Source: JAPUME01 sp027294185
GTDB lineage: Bacteria; Acidobacteriota; Terriglobia; UBA7540; JAPUME01
Length of the DNA: 64,000 nt
Reading direction: 5' to 3'
NCBI GenBank assembly: GCA_963555835.3
Contig: CAUVWZ020000001.1
Coordinates: 124,001-188,000 of the forward strand
Below are positions 8,479 through 17,408 of the stretch, in pieces (position 1 is the stretch's first letter; the number at the start of each line of letters is the position of its first letter). Made by a program: the position numbers and the translations under genes. The notes below the pieces were generated by a model that ran no database searches, had not been told where the DNA came from, and saw only the letters and a list, made by a program, of their open reading frames with translations.

Positions 8479-10509
8479 ATGCGGTTCAATCCAACAGCCC
8501 TATGCCTCACCATCCTGATGCTGGCATCCGCGCGAACCCTCGAGGCCAAGCGTCCGATCCGCTTCGAGGATCTCATGGAATTCCAACGCCTCTCGGACCC
8601 GCAAATCTCGCCGGACGGCCGCTGGGTGGCCTTCGTCGTGAACGAACAGAATCTCGAAAACAACGACTCCCATTCCCACCTCTGGCTGGTCCCCTTCCTG
8701 GGCGGCGAGCCGAAGCAGTTGACGCGTGGAAATTCCTCAGAGAGCCGACCGCGATGGTCACCCGAGAGCCGCTCTCTGGCTTTCATCTCAAGCCGTAGCG
8801 GCATCTCGCAGGTGTGGCGAATCCATGTGGAGGGAGGAGAAGCCTGGCAAGTGACAAAGGTCGCAACCGGCGCAAGCGGCGTCGTATGGTCACGGCGCGG
8901 GGATCAAATGCTCATTACCTCGCGAGTGTTTGCGGAATGCACTGAGGATGCCTGCAATAAAGAAAAACTCGATCAACAGGAGAATGGGAAGGTCAAAGCC
9001 CGTCTGCTGGATGAGCTCCTGTTTCGCCATTGGGACCATTGGCGCGACGACCGATACACACACCTGCTGGTAGGTTCGGCTGACGGGGATGAGGTGCGCG
9101 ACCTGACGCCGGGCCCGACCGACTCTCCCACCTGGTCTCTGGGAGGCATGGACGGCTACGACATCTCACCCGACGGGCGGCAAGTTTGCTACACCTCGAA
9201 CCGCGACCCGAATCCTGCCGCCTCCACGAACAACGATCTGTTTCTCGTAGGGGTCACAGGGGGTGAAGCTCGCAAGATCACTACGAATCCCGGCTCCGAC
9301 ACCGCGCCCCGCTATTCGCCCGATGGGCGATTTATCGCCTATCTCTCTCAGGAACGCGGAGGCTTCGAGTCGGACCGGAACCGATTAATGATCTACGCGC
9401 GAGACACCGGCGTCGCCCGCGAACTCAGGACTGGATTGGATATCTCCCTTTCCTCGTTCGTGTGGGCTCCGAACAGCAGGACGATTTACTTCACGGCGTC
9501 CGAACGAGGCACCTCTTCGGTCTTCCGGATTTCCCTCACCGGGCAGGGAGCCAGGAGAATCTTGAGTGGAGCCACTCACGGGAGCGTTCAACCCAGCCCT
9601 GAGGGGCGGAGCCTCGTCTTTACGAGACAGAAACTGAACCGAGCGGTCGAACTCTACCGCAGCCGAACCGACGGGAGCGAAATCAAACCTCTCACCAACT
9701 TTAATCAGGATTTGGTGGCAGAGCTGGAGATGAATCCCGGCGAATCGTTTGAAACCACCGCGCCTGACGGGGCCACGATTCACGGATTTCTGCTCAAGCC
9801 TCCCGGGTTCGACCCTGAGAAGACCTACCCTGCCCTGCTGTTGATTCACGGCGGCCCGCAAGGCGCGTGGAGCGACAGCTTCCATTACCGCTGGAACGCT
9901 CAGATGTTCGCCACTCGCGGCTACGTGGTCCTGATGCCGAACCCGCGCGGCTCGACCGGTTACGGATTGAAGTTTATGGAGGAAATCTCAGGCGACTGGG
10001 GCGGCAAATGCTACGAGGACCTGATGGCTGCGACCGATGCGCTGGCTGCCTTGCCCTATGTGGACGGCGACCGTATCGGGGCCGCAGGCGGCTCCTTCGG
10101 CGGCTATATGGCGAACTGGATTGCCGGCCACACGAACCGCTTCCGAACCCTCGTCTCCCATGCCGGGGTTTACGACCAGCGCAGCATGTACGGCAGCACG
10201 GAAGAGTTGTGGTTTCCGGAATGGGAATTTCGCGGTGTGCCGTGGGAGAATCCGGAGCTTTATGAGAAATGGTCTCCCAGCAATTTCGCCGACCGCATCC
10301 AAACCCCGATGCTGCTGATCCACGGGGAACACGACTACCGGGTTCCGCTGAATCAGGCGCTCCAACTCTTCACGGTTTTGAAACGGCGCGGGGTTCCCTC
10401 CCGTTTCCTCTACTATCCGGATGAGGGGCACTGGATTCTCAAGCCGCAGAACAGCCGTCTGTGGTATAAAACCTTATTGGACTGGTTGGACTCTTACCTG
10501 AAACCATAA
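8479..10509 (+). CDS. Secreted S9 family prolyl oligopeptidase / acylaminoacyl peptidase
   Basis: A 676-residue exported serine peptidase. A signal peptide (LCLTILMLASARTLEA) is followed by a beta-propeller built of repeats such as SPDGRWVAFV and SPDGRFIAYLS (residues about 30-400), then an alpha/beta-hydrolase domain. The catalytic triad is Ser539 (GGSFGGYM), Asp619 (GEHDYRVP) and His651 (DEGHW). Enzymes of this family cleave short peptides. The start is ATG at 8479, because GGAGG lies 8 bases upstream and the signal peptide begins there; an earlier in-frame ATG at 8437 has neither. It is divergent from the sugar dehydrogenase. Confidence 0.95.
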   Translation: MRFNPTALCLTILMLASARTLEAKRPIRFEDLMEFQRLSDPQISPDGRWVAFVVNEQNLENNDSHSHLWLVPFLGGEPKQLTRGNSSESRPRWSPESRSLAFISSRSGISQVWRIHVEGGEAWQVTKVATGASGVVWSRRGDQMLITSRVFAECTEDACNKEKLDQQENGKVKARLLDELLFRHWDHWRDDRYTHLLVGSADGDEVRDLTPGPTDSPTWSLGGMDGYDISPDGRQVCYTSNRDPNPAASTNNDLFLVGVTGGEARKITTNPGSDTAPRYSPDGRFIAYLSQERGGFESDRNRLMIYARDTGVARELRTGLDISLSSFVWAPNSRTIYFTASERGTSSVFRISLTGQGARRILSGATHGSVQPSPEGRSLVFTRQKLNRAVELYRSRTDGSEIKPLTNFNQDLVAELEMNPGESFETTAPDGATIHGFLLKPPGFDPEKTYPALLLIHGGPQGAWSDSFHYRWNAQMFATRGYVVLMPNPRGSTGYGLKFMEEISGDWGGKCYEDLMAATDALAALPYVDGDRIGAAGGSFGGYMANWIAGHTNRFRTLVSHAGVYDQRSMYGSTEELWFPEWEFRGVPWENPELYEKWSPSNFADRIQTPMLLIHGEHDYRVPLNQALQLFTVLKRRGVPSRFLYYPDEGHWILKPQNSRLWYKTLLDWLDSYLKP

Positions 10510-10530
10510 AGAGAATGGACGGATTTTACT

Positions 10531-10704
10531 ATGAAACCGTTTCACACAGATCATATCGCCAATCTGGAGGCCGTTACCCTGATCCTCCAGGATTCGTTTC
10601 CGCGATTTAAGGATGATTTCGACGATTATTGCCAGGGCGTCGCGGAGAAGATCGTTGCCACCGTGTTGGAGCTGCCCCAGGAAGAGCATCCCGAGCAGCG
10701 CTAG
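10531..10704 (+). CDS. Small hypothetical protein (57 aa)
   Basis: A short frame starting ATG at 10531, 21 bases after the S9 peptidase stop, and ending TAG at 10702-10704. The product is acidic and rich in Asp/Glu/Gln (for example FKDDFDDYCQGVAEK) with no membrane segment. Codon use looks like the neighbours (third-position C/G). The ribosome site is weak. I do not recognise the family. It could be a co-transcribed small gene or chance. Confidence 0.4.
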   Translation: MKPFHTDHIANLEAVTLILQDSFPRFKDDFDDYCQGVAEKIVATVLELPQEEHPEQR

Positions 10705-10740
10705 GGGAGCCTGGACCAACGGGACCCACCGTATCATCTT

Positions 10741-10782
10741 ACTCTCTGCGGGTAACTCTCTGGGGGTGACTCTCTGCGGGGA
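10741..10782. repeat. Three tandem 14-bp direct repeats
   Basis: ACTCTCTGCGGGTA, ACTCTCTGGGGGTG and ACTCTCTGCGGGGA follow one another without gaps, with 2-3 changes between copies. They lie between the small frame at 10531 and the aminotransferase, about 75 bases before its start codon, so they are in its probable 5' leader. No function is known. Confidence 0.8.
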
Positions 10783-10857
10783 GAATTCGAGCTATCTATG
10801 CCGTTTCCTTCCCTCGACCAAGCAGCCGGCGCCGCACTCGTGCAAGGAGAACCTTTC

Positions 10858-12147
10858 ATGACGAAAGATGAAATCCTACGCAAACATCGCGAATACCTTT
10901 TTAACTGCGTGACCACCTACTACAAGGATCCCCTGGTGTTGGATCATGCCAAGAACCAGTACGTCTTTGACCTGGAGGGACGGCGGTACCTGGACTTCTT
11001 CGGCGGAATTCTGACCATCAGCGCCGGTCACGCGCGCGAAAAGATCACCTCCGCCATCAAGCAGCAAATCGACCGCGTGCAGCACAGCTCGACTCTCTTC
11101 CCGACGGAAGCCATCGTATCCCTGGCGGAGAGGGTGGGCCAGATTGCGCCGGGCCGGTTAAAGAAATCCTACTTCACCAACAGCGGAACGGAAGCGAATG
11201 AAGTGGCGGTGCTCACGGCGCGCATGCACACGGGAAACAGCGAGTTCGTGGTCCTGCGGCACGGCTACGCCGGCCACTCGCATCTGGCCAAGTCGATGAC
11301 GGGGATGGCCGTCTGGCGCAAGGCAGGCATTCAAGCGCACGGGGTCGTCCATGCGCCGAGCGCGTACTGCTACCGCTGCCCGTTCGGTTTGACCTATCCG
11401 AGTTGCGAGTTGGCCTGCGCCAAAGATGTTGAAGATGTCATTCGCACGAGCACCAGCGGCGAGATCGCGGGGATGCTGGCAGAGACGATTCAGGGATTGG
11501 GCGGGGTCATTGTTCCGCCGCCGGAGTATTACAAGATCGTCGTCAAAATCGTACGCGAGTACGGCGGCCTGTTTATCGCCGACGAAGTGCAGACGGGCTT
11601 CGGACGGACCGGCAAGAAATGGTTCGGCATCGAGCACTGGGAAGTGGAGCCGGACTTTATCACCGCGGCCAAGGGCATGGCCAACGGGGTGCCCATCGGC
11701 TGTACCGTCACCCGCCCGGAAATCGCCGACTCCTACAAAGGGATGACCATTTCAACCTTCGGCGGAAATCCGGTCAGTTGTGTGGCAGCCAAGGCCACGA
11801 TCGATCTGATCGAGGAAGAGCGCCTGCTCGAAAACACCCACACCGTGGGCGCGCACCTGCGGCAGGGATTGGAAGCGCTCAAGGAGAAACATCCCGTTAT
11901 CGGTGATGTGCGCGGAATGGGTCTGATGCAGGGTCTGGAGTTGGTCAAAGACCGGAAGACGAAGGAGCCGGCCCCGGATGTGGTCAACAAGGTGCTCGAA
12001 CGGACGCGGGCCAACGGCCTGTTGATCGGCAAGGGCGGCACCTACGCAAACGTGCTGCGGATTTCTCCTCCGCTGATCGTCTCCAAGACCGACGCAGACG
12101 AGGCCCTGAAAATTATCGACAAGAGCCTGGCAGAAGCCGCCGCCTAG
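10858..12147 (+). CDS. Class III aminotransferase, AGXT2-like
   Basis: A 429-residue PLP-dependent aminotransferase of fold type I. The PLP-binding lysine is Lys272 (ITAAKGMANG), and FIADEVQTGFGRTG is the conserved Asp motif that contacts the pyridine nitrogen. The N-terminus (YLDFFGGILTISAGH) and the GGTYANVLRISPPL ending resemble alanine-glyoxylate aminotransferase 2 and beta-alanine/3-aminoisobutyrate-pyruvate transaminases. The amino donor is inferred only. The ATG at 10858 has AAGGAG 9 bases upstream. An in-frame ATG at 10798 has no ribosome site. A short Cys-rich stretch (YCYRCPFGLTYPSCELAC) may be structural or bind metal. Confidence 0.92.
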   Translation: MTKDEILRKHREYLFNCVTTYYKDPLVLDHAKNQYVFDLEGRRYLDFFGGILTISAGHAREKITSAIKQQIDRVQHSSTLFPTEAIVSLAERVGQIAPGRLKKSYFTNSGTEANEVAVLTARMHTGNSEFVVLRHGYAGHSHLAKSMTGMAVWRKAGIQAHGVVHAPSAYCYRCPFGLTYPSCELACAKDVEDVIRTSTSGEIAGMLAETIQGLGGVIVPPPEYYKIVVKIVREYGGLFIADEVQTGFGRTGKKWFGIEHWEVEPDFITAAKGMANGVPIGCTVTRPEIADSYKGMTISTFGGNPVSCVAAKATIDLIEEERLLENTHTVGAHLRQGLEALKEKHPVIGDVRGMGLMQGLELVKDRKTKEPAPDVVNKVLERTRANGLLIGKGGTYANVLRISPPLIVSKTDADEALKIIDKSLAEAAA

Positions 12148-12200
12148 GTGTGCAGGGTACCCGAGCCGTGCCAGCTTTCACCCGCTGGTTTTGTGACGGA

Positions 12201-12893
12201 CTACCGGGGATTGGAATTCGCCCCGGGCGCGGAAGGTGGGGGGATGGAGCGGGAGCGAACAGGCAGCCGATTCGGAACCACGCGCTCGCGGCCCCTCTGA
12301 TTCCCCATGGCAAAACTCAGTCTTTCATGGCAACTGGCCAGGTTCCCCTCCATGGCCGAGAGAATCTGACGATAGTTGCCCAGGAGAAACGTCACGTAGG
12401 ATTCCAATGGTACCCGCAGGCCGGCCAATTCCTTGCCGGCTTCAGAAAGCTGTCCCGACAGGCTGGTCTCGCCCCTGCGCGCCATGCGCGCCTCCATCCC
12501 TCCCAGCGCCTCGAGAAGACGGTCGATCGTCTCGCGGGAATCATAGGCGAGGAAGAGGTTTTCCGGGCTCTTTTCAAAATCCCCACGAAGCCGCTGCAGG
12601 GTCTCCATCTCATCGATCGTTTCCGAATAAAGCCTGCGGAAGGCTCCGGGGTCGGTCTCCTCAGACTTGTACGCCTCGGTGTCCACCTGGGTTAGAAGAT
12701 CACTCAGCCGGTACTGAACCCGCCAGACTTTCTGCAACAGATCGACCACCTGCCCGGCCTCGAGGGATCCCGCACCCGTGGCGTCCTGCCCGCGAACCGT
12801 CACTCCGGACCCCAGACCCAAAACAAAAAGCCCCATCGCAAAGTACCGGATGAGGCGTCCCAAACCAGCCATGGTCATGCGAATAGGAAACAT
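12201..12893 (-). CDS. Secreted hypothetical protein
   Basis: A product of about 230 residues with an N-terminal hydrophobic signal (FAMGLFVLGLGSGVTVRG) and a helical, charged body of unknown family. The ending is basic and Pro/Ser-rich. The start is ATG at 12893, which overlaps the PilZ stop (TGATG), with a GAGG-type ribosome site inside the PilZ gene, so translation is probably coupled. A TTG one codon earlier is also possible. The pairing with PilZ suggests an envelope role under cyclic-di-GMP control, but no motif shows this. Confidence 0.7.
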   Translation of the reverse strand: MFPIRMTMAGLGRLIRYFAMGLFVLGLGSGVTVRGQDATGAGSLEAGQVVDLLQKVWRVQYRLSDLLTQVDTEAYKSEETDPGAFRRLYSETIDEMETLQRLRGDFEKSPENLFLAYDSRETIDRLLEALGGMEARMARRGETSLSGQLSEAGKELAGLRVPLESYVTFLLGNYRQILSAMEGNLASCHERLSFAMGNQRGRERVVPNRLPVRSRSIPPPSAPGANSNPR

Positions 12894-13237
12894 CAAGTCG
12901 ATCCCTCGGGCGAGAGAGCCACGAATTCGCGCAGGATGGTTCGGGCTGCTTCGCTTAATTTTGAGAACTCAATCCCCATGCCGAGGTCGGGAACGATATA
13001 GACTACACCGCCTGCCAATTCCAGGCCCGGCCCCGAGGCGCTCAGGTGGAGAAGAATCTTGACCTCTGTTCCGAGGGGAAAGGGTTTATCGGAAGCGACG
13101 AAGATTCCGCCTTCGCTGATGTCCCGCGTCAGCAGGATTTCCTCTTTGCCCTCATGCTCGCATCGGACTTCGGTCACCAGGCCCACGCGGCGGTACAGTC
13201 TGCGCTCAATCCCCGTCTTGTGGTTGGAATCCGTCAT
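12893..13237 (-). CDS. PilZ domain protein (cyclic-di-GMP receptor type)
   Basis: A single-domain protein of about 114 residues. The cyclic-di-GMP-binding signature is present: an arginine-rich RRLYRR near the N-terminus and DISEGGIFV (the D/NxSxxG part) about 25 residues on. The VVYIVPDLGMGIEF strand matches the end of a PilZ barrel. With both parts intact, ligand binding is likely. The start is ATG at 13237; AGGAG is 14 bases upstream, which is far. A TTG at 13249 would sit too close to it. It overlaps the next gene downstream by one base. Confidence 0.85.
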   Translation of the reverse strand: MTDSNHKTGIERRLYRRVGLVTEVRCEHEGKEEILLTRDISEGGIFVASDKPFPLGTEVKILLHLSASGPGLELAGGVVYIVPDLGMGIEFSKLSEAARTILREFVALSPEGST

Positions 13238-13276
13238 ATCGAGTGGCAATTCTCCTCGGGAATCAACCCGATGGGA

Positions 13277-13657
13277 TTAGTCCAGGTTCTGCACTTCCAG
13301 GCCGAAGCGGAAGTACGGCTGGGCATAACCTCGTCCGAAACGGTTGACTTCCCAACGGGCCTGCAAAAATTTGATTTCCGGCCGAAGATTCAAATGCACG
13401 GCAGCGGGAGTTTCACCCAGATAGAACTGCTGAGGAAAGCTGAACAGGGGCTTCTCCCCCCAGTTGTCCCCGTCTTCAGCACCCCAAATGGAAACGTCCA
13501 GGGATTCCTGCTCGATCACATCGGTAATGCGCAGAACCAGGAGCACGGATTTTCCCGCCCGCGCGCCCAATTCCAGAGGCTCTCCCTGGCCGGGGGCCTC
13601 GACGAGGGTATCCTGCGGAACCAAATAGGTAACGGAGGAAGCTGCGGTTTGATTCAT
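13277..13657 (-). CDS. Conserved-looking hypothetical protein
   Basis: A product of about 126 residues with no signal peptide or membrane segment. The sequence is rich in beta-forming stretches (KSVLLVLRITDVI, LDVSIWGAEDGDNW, RFGLEVQNLD). The start is ATG at 13657 with GAGG 10 bases upstream. I do not recognise a family. It sits between the transglycosylase and pilZ genes on the same strand and is probably in the same transcription unit. Confidence 0.65.
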   Translation of the reverse strand: MNQTAASSVTYLVPQDTLVEAPGQGEPLELGARAGKSVLLVLRITDVIEQESLDVSIWGAEDGDNWGEKPLFSFPQQFYLGETPAAVHLNLRPEIKFLQARWEVNRFGRGYAQPYFRFGLEVQNLD

Positions 13658-13760
13658 CAGTTTCAATCCTCGTCAATGGGACAAAATCGCAACATCTTAC
13701 CACGAGCGAGACGCTTTCAAGAAACCTCGTTGCCGTTACCAAACAGCCCGAGAGAAAAGC

Positions 13761-15251
13761 TTAGGGCCCTTCCGCGGGGGCAGGGGGGGATCCCCCTTCC
13801 TGCACGGGTTCACTCGGAGGGGACAAGGGAGAGAGGCGCCGATAGAGCTCCCAGTTGCTCATCACGATACGTACATAGGCCCGGGTCTCAGAAAAGGGGA
13901 TGCTCGCCACGAACTCAGCCGGCTCGCGATACTCTTCCCGGCCCAGCCAGGCATCCACCCTGTGCTGGCCGCTGTTATAGGCCGCCAGGGCCTGTTCGAT
14001 TTGGCCGTCGAACCGGTCCACCAGGTATCGCAGATAGCGGGAGCCCAGGTCCAGATTATACGCGGGGTCGTAAAGATACTGGGTCTGGTAACGTTTCCCT
14101 GCCTGGCGCGCCATCTGGCGTGCCGTCGGGGTGATCAGTTGCATCAGACCGCGCGCATTGGCACGGGAGCGTGCACGGGGATGGAAACTGGACTCCTGAC
14201 GGACGAGAGCCATCACCAGCTGGGCGTCCACACCGTTGCGGGCGGCGGCGGCGCGTATGGCCTGCGCGTAAGGCTGAGGGAAAAGGATGGACCATACTTG
14301 GGGAGGCAGGCGTCCGATATCAGCCGACCGGTAATCAGGATAGGCCCGAAAGGCGTAGTGAATGGCAGCACCGTAATTCTTGAGGCGAAAATTGCGGTTC
14401 GCCAGAGCTAGATTCACCTCGCGTGAATCGGGCCAACGGGAAAGGGAGTGGCTCAATTCAAGCCATTCCAGCTCATCGAGTCCCAAAAGACGCAACGCAT
14501 CCACTCTTGCCAGGCTTTGAGATACGCCGACGACCTCAGCGGCCCCGGAAACCTCAGACCTCCCATTCGTAATCTCCTCGGGCAGGCTCAACGGCAGGAT
14601 AATGTTGTTGCCGCCGCCACCGGCGCTCCCCCAACCTTCCTGCAATCGTTTGCTGGCCTGAATGCCGAAATAACTGAAGGGATAAAGCTCGACGACCTTC
14701 CCAAAATAGGCCCGGGCCGGGCCGAACTCATTCTTTTCCTGAGCGTAGCGTCCCAGCCAATAGAGCGCGGCGCTGACCTCAGGGGAAGATGGATAATTCA
14801 AGATGTGTTCGGTAAACAGCCGTTCCGCATCTTCCTTGTTCCTTTGAAGATGCGTGTTCCAGGCAAGACGCCACTGCGCGGCCGGGGCGCGATTGCCCTT
14901 CGGAAAGCGCTCCACAAGCGTACCGTAAAACTCTGCGGCACGACCCCTGTCCCCCTCCAGCAGGTAATAGTTCCCTACATCCATCAGTGCCGTCCCGTAG
15001 GGGGCCTCGCCCGGATGTTCACGAGCCAGGGTATCCAGGGCGTCATGCATTTCCGGGATCCGGTCCAGCCGGCGAAACTGTGCAACCAGCGCCGCCAGCC
15101 GCGCGGCATCCACCTCGGGGTCAAGCGGCGCCAGCAGGTCCAGCGCGGCGACGATGCGCACCCGGCCCGACCTGCTCCGCGACGGGCGTGTAAGGATACG
15201 GCGCAGCTGCCACCGTACCCGCGAAGGGTGACGGGCGAAGGTCTCAAGCAA
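13761..15251 (-). CDS. Soluble lytic transglycosylase, catalytic C-terminal part (downstream of amber stop)
   Basis: This frame holds the second part of a Slt70-type lytic transglycosylase: helical repeat units, then the SLT catalytic domain with the catalytic glutamate in ALVRQESSFHP, then ANARGLMQLITPTARQMA, AAYNSGQHRV and the ending SETRAYVRIVMSNWELY. The enzyme cleaves the glycan strand of peptidoglycan and leaves 1,6-anhydro ends. The same frame continues upstream through 15252-15353 with good coding sequence (YRENRFREAAEAYRRLL) to a TAG at 15354-15356, beyond which the N-terminal half continues in the same frame. The first codon of this open frame (TTG 15251) is inside that repeat and has no ribosome site, so it is not a convincing independent start. 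Confidence 0.85.
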   Translation of the reverse strand: MLETFARHPSRVRWQLRRILTRPSRSRSGRVRIVAALDLLAPLDPEVDAARLAALVAQFRRLDRIPEMHDALDTLAREHPGEAPYGTALMDVGNYYLLEGDRGRAAEFYGTLVERFPKGNRAPAAQWRLAWNTHLQRNKEDAERLFTEHILNYPSSPEVSAALYWLGRYAQEKNEFGPARAYFGKVVELYPFSYFGIQASKRLQEGWGSAGGGGNNIILPLSLPEEITNGRSEVSGAAEVVGVSQSLARVDALRLLGLDELEWLELSHSLSRWPDSREVNLALANRNFRLKNYGAAIHYAFRAYPDYRSADIGRLPPQVWSILFPQPYAQAIRAAAARNGVDAQLVMALVRQESSFHPRARSRANARGLMQLITPTARQMARQAGKRYQTQYLYDPAYNLDLGSRYLRYLVDRFDGQIEQALAAYNSGQHRVDAWLGREEYREPAEFVASIPFSETRAYVRIVMSNWELYRRLSPLSPPSEPVQEGGSPPAPAEGP

Positions 15252-15353
15252 TCGACGGTACGCTTCCGCCGCCTCTCGGAACCGGTTTTCGCGATACAGA
15301 GTATCCGCGCGGGTGCTTTGAAGTTCCTCGGAAGCTTGAGGGAAACGGGCCGC

Positions 15354-16088
15354 CTACCCTACGCGCAACCGCCTTAAGGCTTGATCCGCCTCCTTCGCCT
15401 CCCGACTGAGAGGGTGAGAAAAGTAGACTTGCTGGTAGGCTCTTACGGCCTCCTCAGATTGCTGATTCTCCAGGTGCGCCATCCCCAGCGCGAGTAGTAG
15501 AGAGGGCTTCTCATCGAGCAGGGGCTGGCCCTGGAGGAGTTGAGTTGCCAGTTCCGCCTTCCCTTCTTCAATCAACCACTTCGCCCGCTTCCCAACCGCC
15601 CGGACGGCATAGGGACTCGCGGGATAGCGAGCAGGAAAACCTTCGAGCACATCCATGCCCTCCTGCTTGCGCCCGGCCTCGGCGGCGCTCAAAGCAAAGA
15701 AGTAATCAGCGTAATCCGACAGAAGAAACAAATTCCGCCTGGCCGGGTCGAGAATCTCGACCGCTTCGGTGAAGTTCCTCTGCTTGTACTCGCGGAAACC
15801 CGTTTCTAAGGCCACCAACCATTGGGATTCACCGGGGGTCGGGGAGGCGGCCGATTCAGGTGGGACCGGGGGCCCGCTCTCGCTTTCCGATTTCGGGCGA
15901 TCAATCTGTGCCGCGTCTTGATCTGCCGGCGAAGAGGCACCCGTTGGTTCCTGTCCCGGAAGGACGGGGTTCGACAGGGAAAGGGAATAGACAACGAGTG
16001 CCAACCCTCCCCACCATGCCATCCGCCGGGCGAGGGGAATAGTCGAAGAACGATTGAAAGGGGGAAAAATGCCGCGCAATATTTTCAA
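15354..16088 (-). CDS. Soluble lytic transglycosylase, N-terminal part (ends at in-frame amber)
   Basis: A 244-residue frame with a membrane anchor or signal (MAWWGGLALVVYSLSLSNPV), a Pro/Ser/Glu-rich linker and TPR-like helices (FREYKQRNFTEAVEIL, HLENQQSEEAVRAYQQVYF). It ends at TAG 15356-15354, and the frame then continues unbroken into the catalytic half at 13761-15251. Together they make about 775 codons, a normal length for this family. TAG is an ordinary stop elsewhere in this window, so general recoding is unlikely. The start is TTG at 16088, with an AGGA site that overlaps the stop of the gene upstream. Confidence 0.85.
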   Translation of the reverse strand: MKILRGIFPPFNRSSTIPLARRMAWWGGLALVVYSLSLSNPVLPGQEPTGASSPADQDAAQIDRPKSESESGPPVPPESAASPTPGESQWLVALETGFREYKQRNFTEAVEILDPARRNLFLLSDYADYFFALSAAEAGRKQEGMDVLEGFPARYPASPYAVRAVGKRAKWLIEEGKAELATQLLQGQPLLDEKPSLLLALGMAHLENQQSEEAVRAYQQVYFSHPLSREAKEADQALRRLRVG

Positions 16089-16094
16089 GAGTTC

Positions 16095-17270
16095 CTAATT
16101 CGAGGGACCGGGATAGTCTGGACCGAGAATCGAAGCGTCATCGTTGGCTAGAATGCGGACGATTTCGTCATGCAGGTAGTCGTGCCGGCTGGCTTGGGTC
16201 TTGGCAAATCGCTTCTCGTAGGTTTGACGGCTGCGCTGGAGATCGGTCTTCAAGCTACCGTAAAGATCCTTGTTCTTTCGGCCCTCGGATACTTTGACCT
16301 TGCTGTAAAGCTCAATCTCGGAAATCAGCAGCTTGGCGAATCTTTTGGCATCCCGGTGAACATTCTGCTCCTCTTCGTTAAGTTGGGAAAGATCCGGGGG
16401 ACCGGCTTCGGCGGGGCCAGGAGCTTCCACCGCTTCTGCGGGAGCTTCTTCTGCTTCTCTCTCCGCGAGGGAAACTTCTTCTTCCTCGGCGGGCACCTCT
16501 TCGACTAAAACATCTTCTGATGCCTCGACCTCTTCCACAACCTCTTCCAGAACCTCTTCCACCTCCGCCCCTTCCCCCGGCGCCTCGCCGATGAACATCA
16601 GGCGGTCGAGTTGCGCCGAGCTGAACTCGGTCAAAAGCTTCAGCCCGTCGATCTCATCGACCACATCCCGACCCTCAGAATCGAGATAAAGGATTGCGGA
16701 AACCGACCCGCCGGTTCGAATGGGAAGCAACACAATGGGACCCTCCGAGGTCGGGGCAAGCTTGTCGACCACAGAACGGCAGCGCTTGAATTCGCCCCCA
16801 GGGGCAGACAGGCTGCCTCCGGTTTCATAGACCTGCCGGAAAGGGTTCGGCTTGGAGAGGGGAACCACAAGTCCCTTCAGCGCTTTTTGCGTCAACCCCT
16901 CGCCGAAACCATCGGCCGCCGCACCCCAAACGGATTTCCCGCGAATCTCGAAAACAACCGACTTCAACCGAAAGGCAGCCGTTTCACTCACCAGTACCTG
17001 GAAAACTTCTGCCGGGTTTGTGGCCGTCACCAGATTCCGAACGCCCGCCAGAATCTTATCCAACCCGGGACCCGCGGAGGGAACAGGTTCTTCCAGGCTG
17101 GCGGCTTGCTCACCCAGCCGCCCCAGATGCTCCGCAGCCGAGCCCGAGAACTGTTCAATCTGCCGGCGCAGGTTCTCGGCCTGCTGACGGACAGACTCCA
17201 GTTGTTCTTGCAGGGTTCGCCGGGTGTCTTCCAGATTTTCGGAAAGAGATTTTTCAGGCAGGTCGGACAA
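16095..17270 (-). CDS. Coiled-coil/GAF-like cytoplasmic protein with acidic linker
   Basis: About 391 residues: an N-terminal coiled coil (RRTLQEQLESVRQQAENLRR), a GAF-like domain (about 70-215, ending GGSVSAILYLDSEGRD), a very acidic Glu/Val/Ala linker (about 225-300) and a helical C-terminal region with basic residues. The start is TTG at 17270, because AAGGAG stands 6 bases upstream; an earlier TTG at 17288 is on the other side of that site. It precedes the transglycosylase by 6 bases, so the two are one operon. The role is unknown. A signalling or cell-division-associated scaffold is only a guess. Confidence 0.8.
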   Translation of the reverse strand: MSDLPEKSLSENLEDTRRTLQEQLESVRQQAENLRRQIEQFSGSAAEHLGRLGEQAASLEEPVPSAGPGLDKILAGVRNLVTATNPAEVFQVLVSETAAFRLKSVVFEIRGKSVWGAAADGFGEGLTQKALKGLVVPLSKPNPFRQVYETGGSLSAPGGEFKRCRSVVDKLAPTSEGPIVLLPIRTGGSVSAILYLDSEGRDVVDEIDGLKLLTEFSSAQLDRLMFIGEAPGEGAEVEEVLEEVVEEVEASEDVLVEEVPAEEEEVSLAEREAEEAPAEAVEAPGPAEAGPPDLSQLNEEEQNVHRDAKRFAKLLISEIELYSKVKVSEGRKNKDLYGSLKTDLQRSRQTYEKRFAKTQASRHDYLHDEIVRILANDDASILGPDYPGPSN

Positions 17271-17408
17271 TATATCTCCTTCAAACAAGCCCGCTCGAAG
17301 GCATTATCGTGAATCGGCTACGGGGTGTCAACCCCCGCGCCTCAGCCCTCTCCGTTCCAGCCGCAGCCGCTGCCTCGCATGCGCCACCCCTACCGCGGCA
17401 GTCCCGTT

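Noticed and set aside
8259..8804. N-terminal extension of the nucleotide-sugar dehydrogenase frame
   Set aside because: The Rossmann motif begins at 8258, the extra part is Arg/Ser-rich with no family similarity, and it overlaps the start of the divergent S9 gene.
9385..9885. Long antisense frames inside the S9 peptidase, hppA, polA and other genes
   Set aside because: They mirror the codon pattern of strong genes on the other strand, a usual effect in GC-rich DNA.
15354..15356. Genome-wide TAG recoding to explain the interrupted transglycosylase
   Set aside because: TAG is the natural stop of other intact genes in the window, such as mqnA and the GAF coiled-coil gene.
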